Counted from the first letter of the stretch, positions 8,217 through 16,535 are shown. The stretch: 64,000 nucleotides of DNA from Tunturibacter empetritectus (GCF_040358985.1 NZ_CP132932.1:434001-498000); one strand, 5' to 3'. Numbers and translations are program-made. The notes: generated from the letters alone by a model not told the origin.

Positions 8217-9929
8217 ATGCCCGCCTTCCAGCAGCAGATCGACTCTACGCAGCCCACCCCCGCCGACATCAAGAATCGCCGCTGGATCTACATCCCCTAC
8301 GATCGCTACACCGACCGCACCGGCCCACTCACAGCCCAACCCCCTGCCGACACCGGTATCGTCATCGTCGAATCCACCGCCAAGGCCCTCCGCCGCCCCT
8401 ACCACAAGAAAAAACTCGTTGTCCTCATCTCCAACATGCGCCACTTCGCGCTCGAGCAGCAAGCCAAGGGCGTCTCCGTCCTCTACCACTTCTCGCCCCA
8501 CAGCCACGGCCAGGCCTTGCTCGAACTCCAACGCAAACACCATCTCCCCGCCTTCACCTGCATGACACCCGCCGAACGCGAACTACGCCTCGACCTCGCC
8601 ACCGCAACGAAAAGCGGTCTCCAACTCCAATTAGTCGAAGACACCACCTGGGCCTCCACCACCAAAGATTTCCTCAACACCTACGGCCCTTACCAGCACG
8701 GCAAATCCTATGTAATGGACCGCTTCTACCGCCGCATGCGCCAGCAAACCGGCATCCTCATGCAAAACGCCAAGCCAATCGGCGGCCAGTTCTCGTACGA
8801 CTCCGCCAACCGCAGCCCCTACAAAAATGAAGTCCCCATCCCAACCCCTCCCACCTTCGCCCCAGACGCGATCACCGAAGAGGTCATCGCCCTCGTCGAG
8901 TCCACCTACAGCCATCACTTCGGCACCACCGAAGACTTCGATCTCCCCTGCACCCAATCCGACTGCGATCTCTTCTGGCGCTTCTTCCTCGACCATCTCC
9001 TCCCCAACTTCGGCCGCTTTGAAGACGCCATGCGCGACGACCACCTCCAGCTCTTCCACTCCAAAACCTCCGTCCTGCTCAACCTCGGCCGCCTCCTCGC
9101 CCTCGATCTCATCCGCGACGTAGCCGACCGTGCCGCCACCGAAGCCGTCCCCCTCGCCTCCGCCGAAGGCTTCATCCGCCAACTCCTCGGCTGGCGAGAG
9201 TTCATGCGCCACCTCCACGAACAGACCGACGGCTACCGCCTCATAGCTGATCACATCCCGCAAGAATCACGCCCACGCCCACAAGAGACCTCACCCAACC
9301 AGACCCCCGCCGCAGCCAAAGCCTACAAACCCGCCGCCCCACCCGACCCCTACGCCGGAGCCACACCCTCCGCCCTTCACGCCTCGCTCCCTCTGCCCGC
9401 CGTCTACTGGGGCGTCAAATCCGGCCTCCACTGCATGGACACCGTCGTCGCGCAGGTCATCGCCGAAGGCTGGTCCCACCACATCACCCGCCTCATGGTC
9501 CTCTCCAATCTCGCCACCCTCTGCGGCTTCTCCCCCCGCGAACTCACCGACTGGTTCTGGTTCGCCTACATCGACGCCTACGACTGGGTCGTCGAACCCA
9601 ACGTCCTTGGCATGGCCACCTACGCCGACGGCGGCCTCACCGCCACCAAGCCCTACGTCTCCGGCGCCGCCTACATCAATCGCATGTCAAACTTCTGCGG
9701 CCACTGCCAGTACGACCCAAAGAAATCCACCGGCGAAGGCTCATGCCCCTTCACTTCTCTCTACTGGACCTTCCTCGAGCGCAACCAGTCCACCCTCTCC
9801 AAAAACTTTCGCCTGCAGATGCCCTACACCACCCTCCGCAAAAAATCCCCTGCAGAACTAGTCCAACTCCGCACCCGCGCACAAGAAGCCATCGCCCACC
9901 TGCAAAGCTTCAAGCGCCCCACCTACTAA
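8217..9929 (+). CDS. Fe-S bacterial cryptochrome/photolyase (FeS-BCP, PhrB-type)
   Basis: About 570 residues of the DPRP family. The N-terminal half (RRWIYIPYDRYTDRTGPL onward) is the Rossmann-like antenna domain and the C-terminal half is the helical FAD-binding domain. The four Fe-S cysteines of the FeS-BCP group are visible: C406 (LHCMD), C494 and C497 (NFCGHCQYD) and C510 (EGSCPF). Their spacings of 88, 3 and 13 equal those I recall for Agrobacterium PhrB, a (6-4) photolyase. Light-driven repair of (6-4) photoproducts is the likely role, and a photoreceptor role is possible. The in-frame ATG at 8079 would add 46 low-complexity residues. I prefer 8217, where a TANNNT hexamer precedes. Residues about 350-385 form a Pro/Ala-rich, probably disordered linker. 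Confidence 0.9.
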   Translation: MPAFQQQIDSTQPTPADIKNRRWIYIPYDRYTDRTGPLTAQPPADTGIVIVESTAKALRRPYHKKKLVVLISNMRHFALEQQAKGVSVLYHFSPHSHGQALLELQRKHHLPAFTCMTPAERELRLDLATATKSGLQLQLVEDTTWASTTKDFLNTYGPYQHGKSYVMDRFYRRMRQQTGILMQNAKPIGGQFSYDSANRSPYKNEVPIPTPPTFAPDAITEEVIALVESTYSHHFGTTEDFDLPCTQSDCDLFWRFFLDHLLPNFGRFEDAMRDDHLQLFHSKTSVLLNLGRLLALDLIRDVADRAATEAVPLASAEGFIRQLLGWREFMRHLHEQTDGYRLIADHIPQESRPRPQETSPNQTPAAAKAYKPAAPPDPYAGATPSALHASLPLPAVYWGVKSGLHCMDTVVAQVIAEGWSHHITRLMVLSNLATLCGFSPRELTDWFWFAYIDAYDWVVEPNVLGMATYADGGLTATKPYVSGAAYINRMSNFCGHCQYDPKKSTGEGSCPFTSLYWTFLERNQSTLSKNFRLQMPYTTLRKKSPAELVQLRTRAQEAIAHLQSFKRPTY

Positions 9930-9960
9930 GCTCCTATAACACCCTATTAGGACCTATGAA

Positions 9961-10019
9961 TTGTCATCTCGACCGGAGGCGGCGCTTTTGCCGCCGCAGT
10001 GGAGAGACCCCCGCATTTG
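9961..10019 (+). repeat. Repeat A, intergenic copy
   Basis: It begins TTGTCATCTCGACCGGA, holds a hairpin GGCGGC-gctttt-GCCGCC, and ends GTGGAGAGACCCCCGCATTT. The flanks TCTCGAC and GTGGAGA can also pair. It lies between two convergent genes. Confidence 0.85.
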
Positions 10020-10072
10020 TTCTCCTCTCCCTCACCCCAACAAACAAACACAACGAAGCTCACCGCAATCGC

Positions 10073-10621
10073 TCAATCCGCCGAAGCAGGAAACGCCGCA
10101 TCAGCCTTGATCTCCTCAATCTGAAACGCATGCCGCAGGCTATGCTGGCTCAACACCACCAGCCACTGATAGCAATCCAGATCCCCAAACGAAATATGCG
10201 GAAAGAAATGATCGCGCAGATCAGCCGCCGTCTCCTCCGCAAACGCAACAGTAATCGCCCTGGTCTTTTGTAACTCAAGAACCAGTTCAGCTTTGTCAGT
10301 CCACCTTCCCGTCGGACGAACAACCTCCCGGGCAATCAGCTTGTTACTTCTGCCAGCTGCCAGTCCAAGAACAAGCGGCTCCTTGGCGCCCACCTCGGCC
10401 TTCTTCTCAGGCTCCGCCACCGCTTCCAGAGTCTTCGCAATCGCCGACCGTATAAATCCCTCAAACACAATCAGGTGCTCGATATTATCCGCAATCGACC
10501 ACCGCTCAGGCGACTCCCTGAAGCTCCACTGCGCCTCCGTCAGTCCACTCACCAACTTCAACAGCCTCACTTCACTCGAACTCAACTGCTCCAAAACAAC
10601 TCGCCGTTCGCGCTCTTCCAT
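10073..10621 (-). CDS. DinB_2-family protein
   Basis: A 182-residue cytoplasmic DinB/YfiT-like four-helix protein. The N-terminal helix (LEQLSSSEVRLLKLVSGLT), the 'SPERWSIADNIEHLIVFE' segment with its first metal His, and the late 'LSQHSLRHAFQIEEI' helix with two more His are the usual three-His site. Members bind Ni, Zn or Mn and many transfer bacillithiol or mycothiol; here the function is unknown. There is no signal peptide, unlike the DinB-like protein at 7414. Its 3' end faces repeat A and the photolyase-family gene. Confidence 0.83.
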   Translation of the reverse strand: MEERERRVVLEQLSSSEVRLLKLVSGLTEAQWSFRESPERWSIADNIEHLIVFEGFIRSAIAKTLEAVAEPEKKAEVGAKEPLVLGLAAGRSNKLIAREVVRPTGRWTDKAELVLELQKTRAITVAFAEETAADLRDHFFPHISFGDLDCYQWLVVLSQHSLRHAFQIEEIKADAAFPASAD

Positions 10622-10763
10622 AGCTCATTACTATCCAATCAAACATCCCCAGAAAGCAACCCGCACAGCCGTCAAAATCTCTCAGCAAACGAAGTGACGA
10701 GTTCAAGATCTGTCAGTAACGAGTCATCAACGAAGACAAGTCATCAACGAACTCGCCCGGCAC

Positions 10764-11285
10764 CTACCAACCCAAGGTTCCCGGCGCACCCTTGAACGGC
10801 CCCGTCACATGCGAACTGATCCACCCGCCATAGAAGTCGCCAGGCTGCGCCACCACTCGCTCTTCATCCACCCAGCACTCGTCCACCCTGTTCGCATAGA
10901 ACGCCAGATAGTCCTTCAACCCCGAGTAGCTCTTTGACGGATTCGCATAGCTCCACGCCACCCCGACAAAGAGCGATGCCCCCTCCTTCACCACGAGATC
11001 CCAATAACCAGCCACGCCCTTGAACTCGCAAAAACTCCCCCGCCGCCCACTCGCCCGCAGCAGTTGCATCGCCACGTCTTCCGGCGGAAAGTAGTACACC
11101 GGCGGATGGCTCGTCTCAAGAATCCGCATCCCGCGCCTGGTCTCCGCCACCACAACTCCCTCATGCACCACCCGCAGATGACGCGCAGTCGCTTCCAGCC
11201 GAGGTGGTCGCGGATAGTCCCAGACCGACTCCTTCCGAGTCACCTCGGCCTCCGTACCTCCCTCTGAAATCTCTCTTCTGTCCAT
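10764..11285 (-). CDS. DUF427-domain protein
   Basis: A 173-residue DUF427 protein. The core is visible: HLRVVHEGVVVAETRRGMRI, ETSHPPVYYFPPEDV, GSFCEFKGVAGYWDLV, and the second half VGVAWSYANPSKSYSGLKDYLAFYANRVDECWVDEERV. The fold is a small beta-barrel of unknown role, often found beside oxidoreductases. A truncated, closely similar copy lies 0.6 kb away at 11873-12154 on the same strand, with a membrane-protein gene on the other strand between them. The 10622-10763 gap upstream of no gene holds only short AGTCATCAACGA duplications near 10730. Confidence 0.88.
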   Translation of the reverse strand: MDRREISEGGTEAEVTRKESVWDYPRPPRLEATARHLRVVHEGVVVAETRRGMRILETSHPPVYYFPPEDVAMQLLRASGRRGSFCEFKGVAGYWDLVVKEGASLFVGVAWSYANPSKSYSGLKDYLAFYANRVDECWVDEERVVAQPGDFYGGWISSHVTGPFKGAPGTLGW

Positions 11286-11346
11286 CGCTCGTTCTCAACT
11301 TCAACTGTAAACTGCATCCACGCGCGGCCAGTCGAAGCTTTGTGCC

Positions 11347-11850
11347 ATGCACCCGTGCGATGGAGGTTCTGTGCACATCATCAAAAGTACCGACAAACCA
11401 ATCGACCGGATGGATCGCCTCGCCGACATGGCTCACTTTCCCGCACTCGTCAACGCAGGTGCCACCGCAAACATCCTCGTCACTCTTCTCATCACCTGGC
11501 GTCTGGTCCCGCACTATCCACAGACCTATGCTCCCGTCGCATGGACAGCACTCGTCCTTCTCGTAAACCTGTCACCAGTCGTCCTTCTCCGCGCCGTCTC
11601 CTTCAACAAAAGCCCCACTCCACCTCTGCGAAACATGAGCTTCTTCCAGGACCAACATCGCTTCTCCGACTGGGTCTACCTCGCCGCCTCCGCCAACATG
11701 GCCTTCTGGATCCTTGTCTCCTGGTCGATATTCACCATCTCCTACACACCGGCAACCCTAGCCACGGTTCTCGCCGTAGCATTCCTCGTCACCTTCTCAC
11801 CCGTGCTCCTGCGCTCCTTCATCTCCCCGGAAAACCAGCCCCAGGACTAG
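11347..11850 (+). CDS. Four-TM membrane protein of unknown function
   Basis: Up to 167 residues with four hydrophobic segments (ANILVTLLITWRLV, VAWTALVLLVNLSPVVLL, AASANMAFWILVSWSIF, ATLATVLAVAFLVTFSPVLL). I do not recognise the family. The in-frame ATG at 11410 (DRLADMAHFPALVNAG) could be the real start, since the first 21 residues look unlike membrane-protein leaders. It sits on the opposite strand between the full and truncated DUF427 copies, so the duplication either spanned it or it was inserted between them. Confidence 0.6.
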   Translation: MHPCDGGSVHIIKSTDKPIDRMDRLADMAHFPALVNAGATANILVTLLITWRLVPHYPQTYAPVAWTALVLLVNLSPVVLLRAVSFNKSPTPPLRNMSFFQDQHRFSDWVYLAASANMAFWILVSWSIFTISYTPATLATVLAVAFLVTFSPVLLRSFISPENQPQD

Positions 11851-11872
11851 TCCCTTCCAGGTACCGACCCAC

Positions 11873-12154
11873 CTAGTCCCAGTTCGAACGCGCCCACTGC
11901 ACCAGTTGCACAAAGGCAGGTCCCGCCGAGGCCACGTTGTTGTCATCTTCAAACGGCCACGGAGCAAAAGGGTTGAACGAGAACGGATGGCTCGTCTCAA
12001 GAATTCGCATCCCGCGCCTCGTCTCCGCCACCATAACTCCCTCATGCACCACCCGCAGATGACGTTCTGTCCTCTCCAGCCGCGGCGGCCGCGGATAATC
12101 CCAGACCGACTCCTTCACCACGTCAACTCCCGAACCCCGCCGCAGACTAGCCAT
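11873..12154 (-). pseudogene. Truncated DUF427 duplicate
   Basis: Residues about 13-60 repeat the N-terminal half of the intact DUF427 protein at 10764-11285 almost word for word (KESVWDYPRPPRLE, HLRVVHEGVMVAETRRGMRI, LETSHP). The DNA is also nearly identical over about 140 bp. After LETSHP the sequence changes to FSFNPFAPWPFEDDNNVASA, unrelated to DUF427, and the conserved YYFP...GYWDLV half is missing. It looks like a partial duplication joined to other DNA. It still has an open frame of 93 codons and its ATG overlaps the stop of the SnoaL-like gene (TGATG), so it could be translated by coupling. Confidence 0.7.
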
Positions 12155-12699
12155 CAGAGTGGCTTCCCTTCGCTTTCCCGCCAGCGCTCCATCAGGCCGT
12201 TGCTCGGCAAAAACTTATCCAGGACCTTGTACGCCGTCTCCACCCCAGCCACAGGCAGTCCACGCGGCTCGAGCAGCCCAATCTGGACCAGCACCGAAGC
12301 CTGATCCCAATAAATATGCTCGTGCACCAACTTATCGCCCTCGAACTTGACGATCGCCACCGTCGGAACCTCCACCACGCGCCCGGTAGGAGCAACGCCT
12401 GGGAGCATCCAATCCATCGTCGTGGTGTGCGTGAAGTGAACAATAAATTCATCTACGACCGTGTCCCTCCCAACCGTCCGGCTGACCGGCGTCAGACGAA
12501 AGTCAGGCGGATTCTCGGGAATGAAGTGGTACGCGTAAAAGCGTTTGAGCTGATCGTGACCCACCCCGCCCGTCATGGTCGGAATGTGGTTGACGTAAGG
12601 CTCGGAGACCATCGTCGCCATCGTCGCAGTCGCATCTCGCAACTCGAACTCGCAGCGGCAGTGTGCCTCCCAAAGCGCCACCAAATCAAACTGTGCCAT
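12154..12699 (-). CDS. SnoaL-like / NTF2-fold protein
   Basis: A 181-residue NTF2-like protein: an N-terminal helix (FDLVALWEAHCRCEFELRD), a central strand region with VSRTVGRDTVVDEFIVHF, and the C-terminal FEGDKLVHEHIYWDQASVLV typical of SnoaL-type proteins. The fold serves cyclases, isomerases and hydrolases and the reaction cannot be read here. The start at 12699 is chosen because AAGGAGGAGG lies about 5 nt before it; the ATG 10 codons further upstream has none. The stop overlaps the ATG of the truncated DUF427 copy by one base. Confidence 0.82.
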   Translation of the reverse strand: MAQFDLVALWEAHCRCEFELRDATATMATMVSEPYVNHIPTMTGGVGHDQLKRFYAYHFIPENPPDFRLTPVSRTVGRDTVVDEFIVHFTHTTTMDWMLPGVAPTGRVVEVPTVAIVKFEGDKLVHEHIYWDQASVLVQIGLLEPRGLPVAGVETAYKVLDKFLPSNGLMERWRESEGKPL

Positions 12700-12842
12700 A
12701 GCCCCTCCTCCTTCGCTTGCAACTCCCATTTTGACAGCAGATCCCTTCTACACCCGAACGATTTCCATCCGGGGAACACACGTCACCGCCGCGCCTCGCG
12801 CTCCATCTTTCCCCGCAAAACAGTCCACGGGCCACCCCGCAG

Positions 12843-12848
12843 TAAAAT
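12843..12848 (+). promoter_or_regulatory. TAAAAT hexamer 6 nt before the cysteine desulfurase start
   Basis: TAAAAT, then six bases, then the ATG at 12855. There is no Shine-Dalgarno, so a leaderless mRNA is likely. Confidence 0.45.
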
Positions 12849-12854
12849 AAGATC

Positions 12855-14327
12855 ATGCGCCGAATCTATCTAGACGCCAATGCCACCACGCCTCTGCTCC
12901 CCGAGGTCTTCGAGGCCATGCGCCCCTTCTTTCTCGAGCACTACGGCAACGCCAGCTCCATCCATCAACAGGGCCAGTTCGCCCGCGCCGCCGTCGATCA
13001 CGCCCGCGACAGCATCGCCCGCCTCCTCCACTGCCGCACCTCCGAGATCGTCTTCACCTCTGGCGGCACCGAGAGCGACAACCTCGCCCTCTTCGGTACC
13101 CTCGGAAGCCCCAAGCTCACCGGCGAACCCGCCCACCTCATTACCACCAGCATCGAGCACGATGCCATCCTCCGCGCCGCCCAATCCCTCACCGCGAAGA
13201 ATGTAGAAGTCACTTTTTTGCCCAGCACCCCGCAAGGCCTCATCGAACCCGCTGCACTCCTGGCCGCCATCCGCCCCAACACAAAGCTCGTCAGCGTCAT
13301 GTTCGCCAACAACGAGACCGGTGTCATCCAGCCCATCGCCACGCTGGCCGCCATCGCCCACGCCGCCGGCGCTCTCTTCCACACCGACGCCGTCCAGGTC
13401 GTAGGCCGGCTCCCCCTCGACCTCAGCCCCAAAGGCCCGCTCAAGGACGTCGACCTCCTCACCCTCTCCGGCCACAAGATCTACGCCCCCAAAGGCATCG
13501 GCGCCCTCTTCGTGCGACGCAACGTCCGCCTCGCCCCGATGTTCCACGGCGGCTCGCACGAGCGCCAGCGTCGCGCCGGAACCGAAAACGTAGCCGGCAT
13601 CGTCGCCCTCGGCAAAGCCGCCGAACTAGCCCAGCAATGGCTCGCAGAAACCCCCGCCACCAATCCGGCCGAAAATCCGAGCACCATCATAAATCCGAGT
13701 ACCAGCAAGCATCCGAGCATCATCACAAATCCGGGTGTCCCTGCCCAAAGTTCCGGTCCCACGACAGAACCGGGTGCCCCATCCTTCGCGCCCTTTGCGA
13801 AGGGTGGGTTACCGCCTTCCCCAGGTTCCGCTCCCGCCCCAGAACCGGGTGCCCCATACATCGACTCTGATGTGTGGGCATCGGGCGCAAGCCCGACCGC
13901 TCTCCTCGACCGAGCCGACAGCCCCACCCAACTCACAGCCCTCCGCGACCGCCTCGAGCAACGCATCCTCTCTCAGGTAGAAGAGTGCGGCGTCAACGGA
14001 GCCGGAGCACCTCGCGTCTCCAACACCACCAGCCTCTACTTCGACCACATCGAAGCCGAAGCCCTCGTCATCGCCCTCGACCTCAAGGGTCTCTCCGTCA
14101 GCGGAGGCTCCGCCTGCCAGTCCGGCGCCACCGAACCCTCCCACGTCCTCACCGCCATGGGCCTCTCTCCCGCCCGCGCCCGGGCCAGCATCCGCTTCTC
14201 CCTCTCCCGCCTCACCACCGCCGAAGAGATCGACCTGGCCCTTACCCTGATCCCCGCCGCCGTAGCCCGCCTCCGCGACCTCAGCCCCACCTGGCGCAAG
14301 TCCCCCACCGCCCTGATCCCCGCATAA
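12855..14327 (+). CDS. Cysteine desulfurase (NifS/IscS family) with repeat-derived insert
   Basis: A PLP enzyme that moves sulfur from cysteine to Fe-S or thiolation pathways. It starts in the family style (RRIYLDANATTPLLPEV). It has the PLP-binding region FTSGGTESDN, the Schiff-base Lys in SGHKIYAPKG (K208), the RRAGTENVAGIV motif and the catalytic Cys in SGGSACQSGATEPSHVL (C421). At 490 residues it is about 90 longer than usual. The excess (residues about 268-350) is a Pro/Ser/Gly-rich stretch coded by degenerate tandem repeats and two B elements, inserted before LRDRLEQRIL, in a surface region of the fold. The core looks intact, so activity is likely. No Fe-S scaffold gene is next to it. 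mnmA, a possible sulfur acceptor, is 17 kb away. Confidence 0.93.
   Translation: MRRIYLDANATTPLLPEVFEAMRPFFLEHYGNASSIHQQGQFARAAVDHARDSIARLLHCRTSEIVFTSGGTESDNLALFGTLGSPKLTGEPAHLITTSIEHDAILRAAQSLTAKNVEVTFLPSTPQGLIEPAALLAAIRPNTKLVSVMFANNETGVIQPIATLAAIAHAAGALFHTDAVQVVGRLPLDLSPKGPLKDVDLLTLSGHKIYAPKGIGALFVRRNVRLAPMFHGGSHERQRRAGTENVAGIVALGKAAELAQQWLAETPATNPAENPSTIINPSTSKHPSIITNPGVPAQSSGPTTEPGAPSFAPFAKGGLPPSPGSAPAPEPGAPYIDSDVWASGASPTALLDRADSPTQLTALRDRLEQRILSQVEECGVNGAGAPRVSNTTSLYFDHIEAEALVIALDLKGLSVSGGSACQSGATEPSHVLTAMGLSPARARASIRFSLSRLTTAEEIDLALTLIPAAVARLRDLSPTWRKSPTALIPA
13660..13740 (+). repeat. Degenerate 17-19 bp tandem repeat before the B elements
   Basis: Units of the form AATCCGAGCACCATCATA, AATCCGAGTACCAGCAAGC and ATCCGAGCATCATCACA run up to the first CCGGGTG of the B region. 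They encode the Asn/Pro/Ser part of the insert in the desulfurase. Confidence 0.75.
13770..13813 (+). repeat. Repeat B copy 1 (inside the cysteine desulfurase)
   Basis: It begins CCGGGTGCCCCAT and holds hairpin 1 as CCTTCGC (13783-13789) pairing with GCGAAGG (13797-13803). Hairpin 2 is not clear in this copy. It is read as PGAP in the protein. Confidence 0.8.
13845..13905 (+). repeat. Repeat B copy 2 (inside the cysteine desulfurase)
   Basis: CCGGGTGCCCCAT, then hairpin 1 ACATC (13858-13862) with GATGT (13869-13873), then GTGGGCA, then hairpin 2 TCGGGC-gcaa-GCCCGA (13881-13896) and CCGCT. The loop GCAA is of GNRA type. Confidence 0.88.
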
Positions 14328-14329
14328 CC

Positions 14330-14361
14330 CGGAAAACAAAAGCCGCCTCGCAAGGGGCGGC
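14330..14361 (-). terminator. Minus-strand intrinsic terminator after the APC transporter gene
   Basis: The hairpin GCCGCC (14342-14347) with GGCGGC (14356-14361) is followed on the minus strand by TTTTGTTTTCC. It lies about 155 bp beyond the stop at 14517 and faces the 3' end of the desulfurase gene, so it may serve both. Confidence 0.65.
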
Positions 14362-14516
14362 CTTCATACAAAATAAATCCCAAAAAGCTGGCGTATCTTC
14401 CATCACGGAAAAACACGCGGCGAAACACCACCTTCAACCACGCATCTCACCACAACTACACCATCAAACACCACGTCCAAAACCCCGTTTTTCCCAAAAA
14501 CCCCAGTAAAACACCC

Positions 14517-16400
14517 TCACAGGTACCACGGAATATTAACCACCACAATCCGCTGATTCCCCTTCACCAGCAGCAGCAGCTTCAGCAACTGCACCCGCTG
14601 ATTATGCAGCGCATTCTCCCACCAGTGCCGCACCACCAGCTCCGGCAGCAGCACCGCCACCTTCCGCCCGGGATTCTCCTCCTCGAGCTTCAGAATGTAA
14701 TCCATCAGCGGAGTAATCACGAACCGGTAGTTCGAAGGAATCGTCACCAGCTCCGGCTCCTGCAGCCCCTCCCGCTTGATCGGCGCCATCACATGCTCAT
14801 CCCATATCTCATCCAGGCTGCCCTCCTCGTCGTCCGAGTGCACATGCACCACCTTGATCTCCTTCGACAGCAACAGCCCGAACCGCATCGCCTTCTCCGT
14901 AATCCGGTCCCAACGCGCCATCGGTATCACCACAATCGGCTCCTGCAGATTCACCAGGTTCAACGGCGTCATATCCGACATCTCCCGCCGCACCCGCGAG
15001 TAATGCCGCTTCACCACCCACATGATCCCGATCAACACCGGCACCAGCAGCGCCGTCACCCATGCGCCCGCCCGAAACTTCGCCACCAGCACGACGACTG
15101 TTGTAATCCCCGTCGCCACCGCGCCAATGCCATTCACAAACATGTGCCAAACGCGTCCCGGATGCGCCTCGCCCTTCTTCCAATGCACCACCATTCCCGC
15201 CTGCGACAGCGTGAACGCAAGAAACGCTCCAATCGCATACAGCGGAATCAGCCGGTCCGTCACACCGCCAAACAGAATCAGGATCACCGCCGTGAACCCG
15301 GTCAGCGCATAGATCCCATGCGAATACAGCAGTCGCCGCCCGCGCAGAATAAACACATGCGGCAGATAATCATGCATCGCAATCGCCCTGGTCAGCCGCG
15401 GAAAATCCGCGAACGCCGTATTAGCACTCAACGCCAGAGCCACCAACACGCTGCCCATCGTCAGAAAATAAAACCATCCCCGCCCAAACACCGCAGTAAC
15501 CAGCAAGCTCAGCAAACTTTGAAAATGCGCCGCATCCGGGTCCATCGGCATCACCCGATACGTCTTCGCCAGGTAAGCAATCCCGAACAACAGAACCATC
15601 AATATCCCAATGATCACCGTTAGCGTCCGCTGCGCCCGCTGCACTCTCGGCTCGCCAAACGCCATCACGCCGTTCGACACCGCCTCTACCCCGGTCATCG
15701 CCGCGCATCCGCTTGCAAACGACTTCAACAGCATCCACATTCCCAGCGTCCCAACGCTGGCCGGCAGCGCAGCAGGAATCGGAGCCATCGGCATCGGATG
15801 CCCTCCCGCGTGAATCGTCTTCCACATTCCGACCACAATCAGTGCCAGCAGCGTACTGACAAAAAGGAACGTAGGCAGCATAAATGCCGTTCCCGTATCC
15901 TTCACGCCACGCATGTTCACCAGCGCGAGAATCACAAGGATTATCAGGCAGATCAGCAGCGTGTGGCTTTGCAGCCCGGCGAATCGCGTACCCTGCACCG
16001 ACGACGTCAGCGCCGTCACACCCGCCGAGATTCCCACCGCCGCCGTCAAAATGTAGTCGATCATCAGCGCCGCCGCTGCCAGCAGCCCGGGCTTCTCCCC
16101 CAGGTTCTCCGACGCCACCGTATAGCTCCCACCGCCACCCGGATACGCCGCAATCGTCTGCCGATAGCTGAAGTACACAATCGCCAGCAGGATCAGGATC
16201 GCCCCGATAATCCGCCAGCCATACTCCACGCCGCCGATCCCCAGCGGAATCAGCAGCGTCATCGCCGCCTCAGGCCCGTACGCCGCGCTCGTCAGCCCAT
16301 CCAGGCCAAAGATAGGAATTCCGGCAGCAACACCAATGTGCTCTGCCCGCTCCTCACTCGTAGCAAGCGGTCGTCCAATAATCGAATCTGTAAGTGACAT
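14517..16400 (-). CDS. APC-superfamily transporter, KimA (YdaO)-like
   Basis: A 627-residue membrane protein with about 12 TM helices and a C-terminal soluble domain (residues about 480-627). The N-terminal pattern AAYGPEAAMTLL, SYRQTIAAYPGGGGSY, ENLGEKPGLLAAAALMIDY and VNMRGVKDTG closely follows KimA/YdaO proteins, proton-coupled potassium importers of the APC superfamily. The soluble tail (IVVIPMARWDRITEKAMRFG, PLMDYILKLEEENPGRKVAVLLPELV) corresponds to KimA's USP-like c-di-AMP-binding region. Potassium import is inferred from similarity; an amino acid substrate is possible. I looked for a c-di-AMP riboswitch upstream and saw none. Confidence 0.87.
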   Translation of the reverse strand: MSLTDSIIGRPLATSEERAEHIGVAAGIPIFGLDGLTSAAYGPEAAMTLLIPLGIGGVEYGWRIIGAILILLAIVYFSYRQTIAAYPGGGGSYTVASENLGEKPGLLAAAALMIDYILTAAVGISAGVTALTSSVQGTRFAGLQSHTLLICLIILVILALVNMRGVKDTGTAFMLPTFLFVSTLLALIVVGMWKTIHAGGHPMPMAPIPAALPASVGTLGMWMLLKSFASGCAAMTGVEAVSNGVMAFGEPRVQRAQRTLTVIIGILMVLLFGIAYLAKTYRVMPMDPDAAHFQSLLSLLVTAVFGRGWFYFLTMGSVLVALALSANTAFADFPRLTRAIAMHDYLPHVFILRGRRLLYSHGIYALTGFTAVILILFGGVTDRLIPLYAIGAFLAFTLSQAGMVVHWKKGEAHPGRVWHMFVNGIGAVATGITTVVVLVAKFRAGAWVTALLVPVLIGIMWVVKRHYSRVRREMSDMTPLNLVNLQEPIVVIPMARWDRITEKAMRFGLLLSKEIKVVHVHSDDEEGSLDEIWDEHVMAPIKREGLQEPELVTIPSNYRFVITPLMDYILKLEEENPGRKVAVLLPELVVRHWWENALHNQRVQLLKLLLLVKGNQRIVVVNIPWYL

Positions 16401-16535
16401 ACGATTTAGATCGTACCGCCTCTGTCAACTCAACTCACTCAATCTCTTTATTTAACCTTCACTCCCTCGAAAAAGTCGTAAAGATCGCATAAAGACCGCG
16501 CTTTCTATTCCGCCTCCCACAGCCAAAGTCCGTGC

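Noticed and set aside
16401-16535. c-di-AMP (ydaO/yuaA) riboswitch before the KimA-like transporter
   Set aside because: The known conserved GA-rich loops are not present in the leader.
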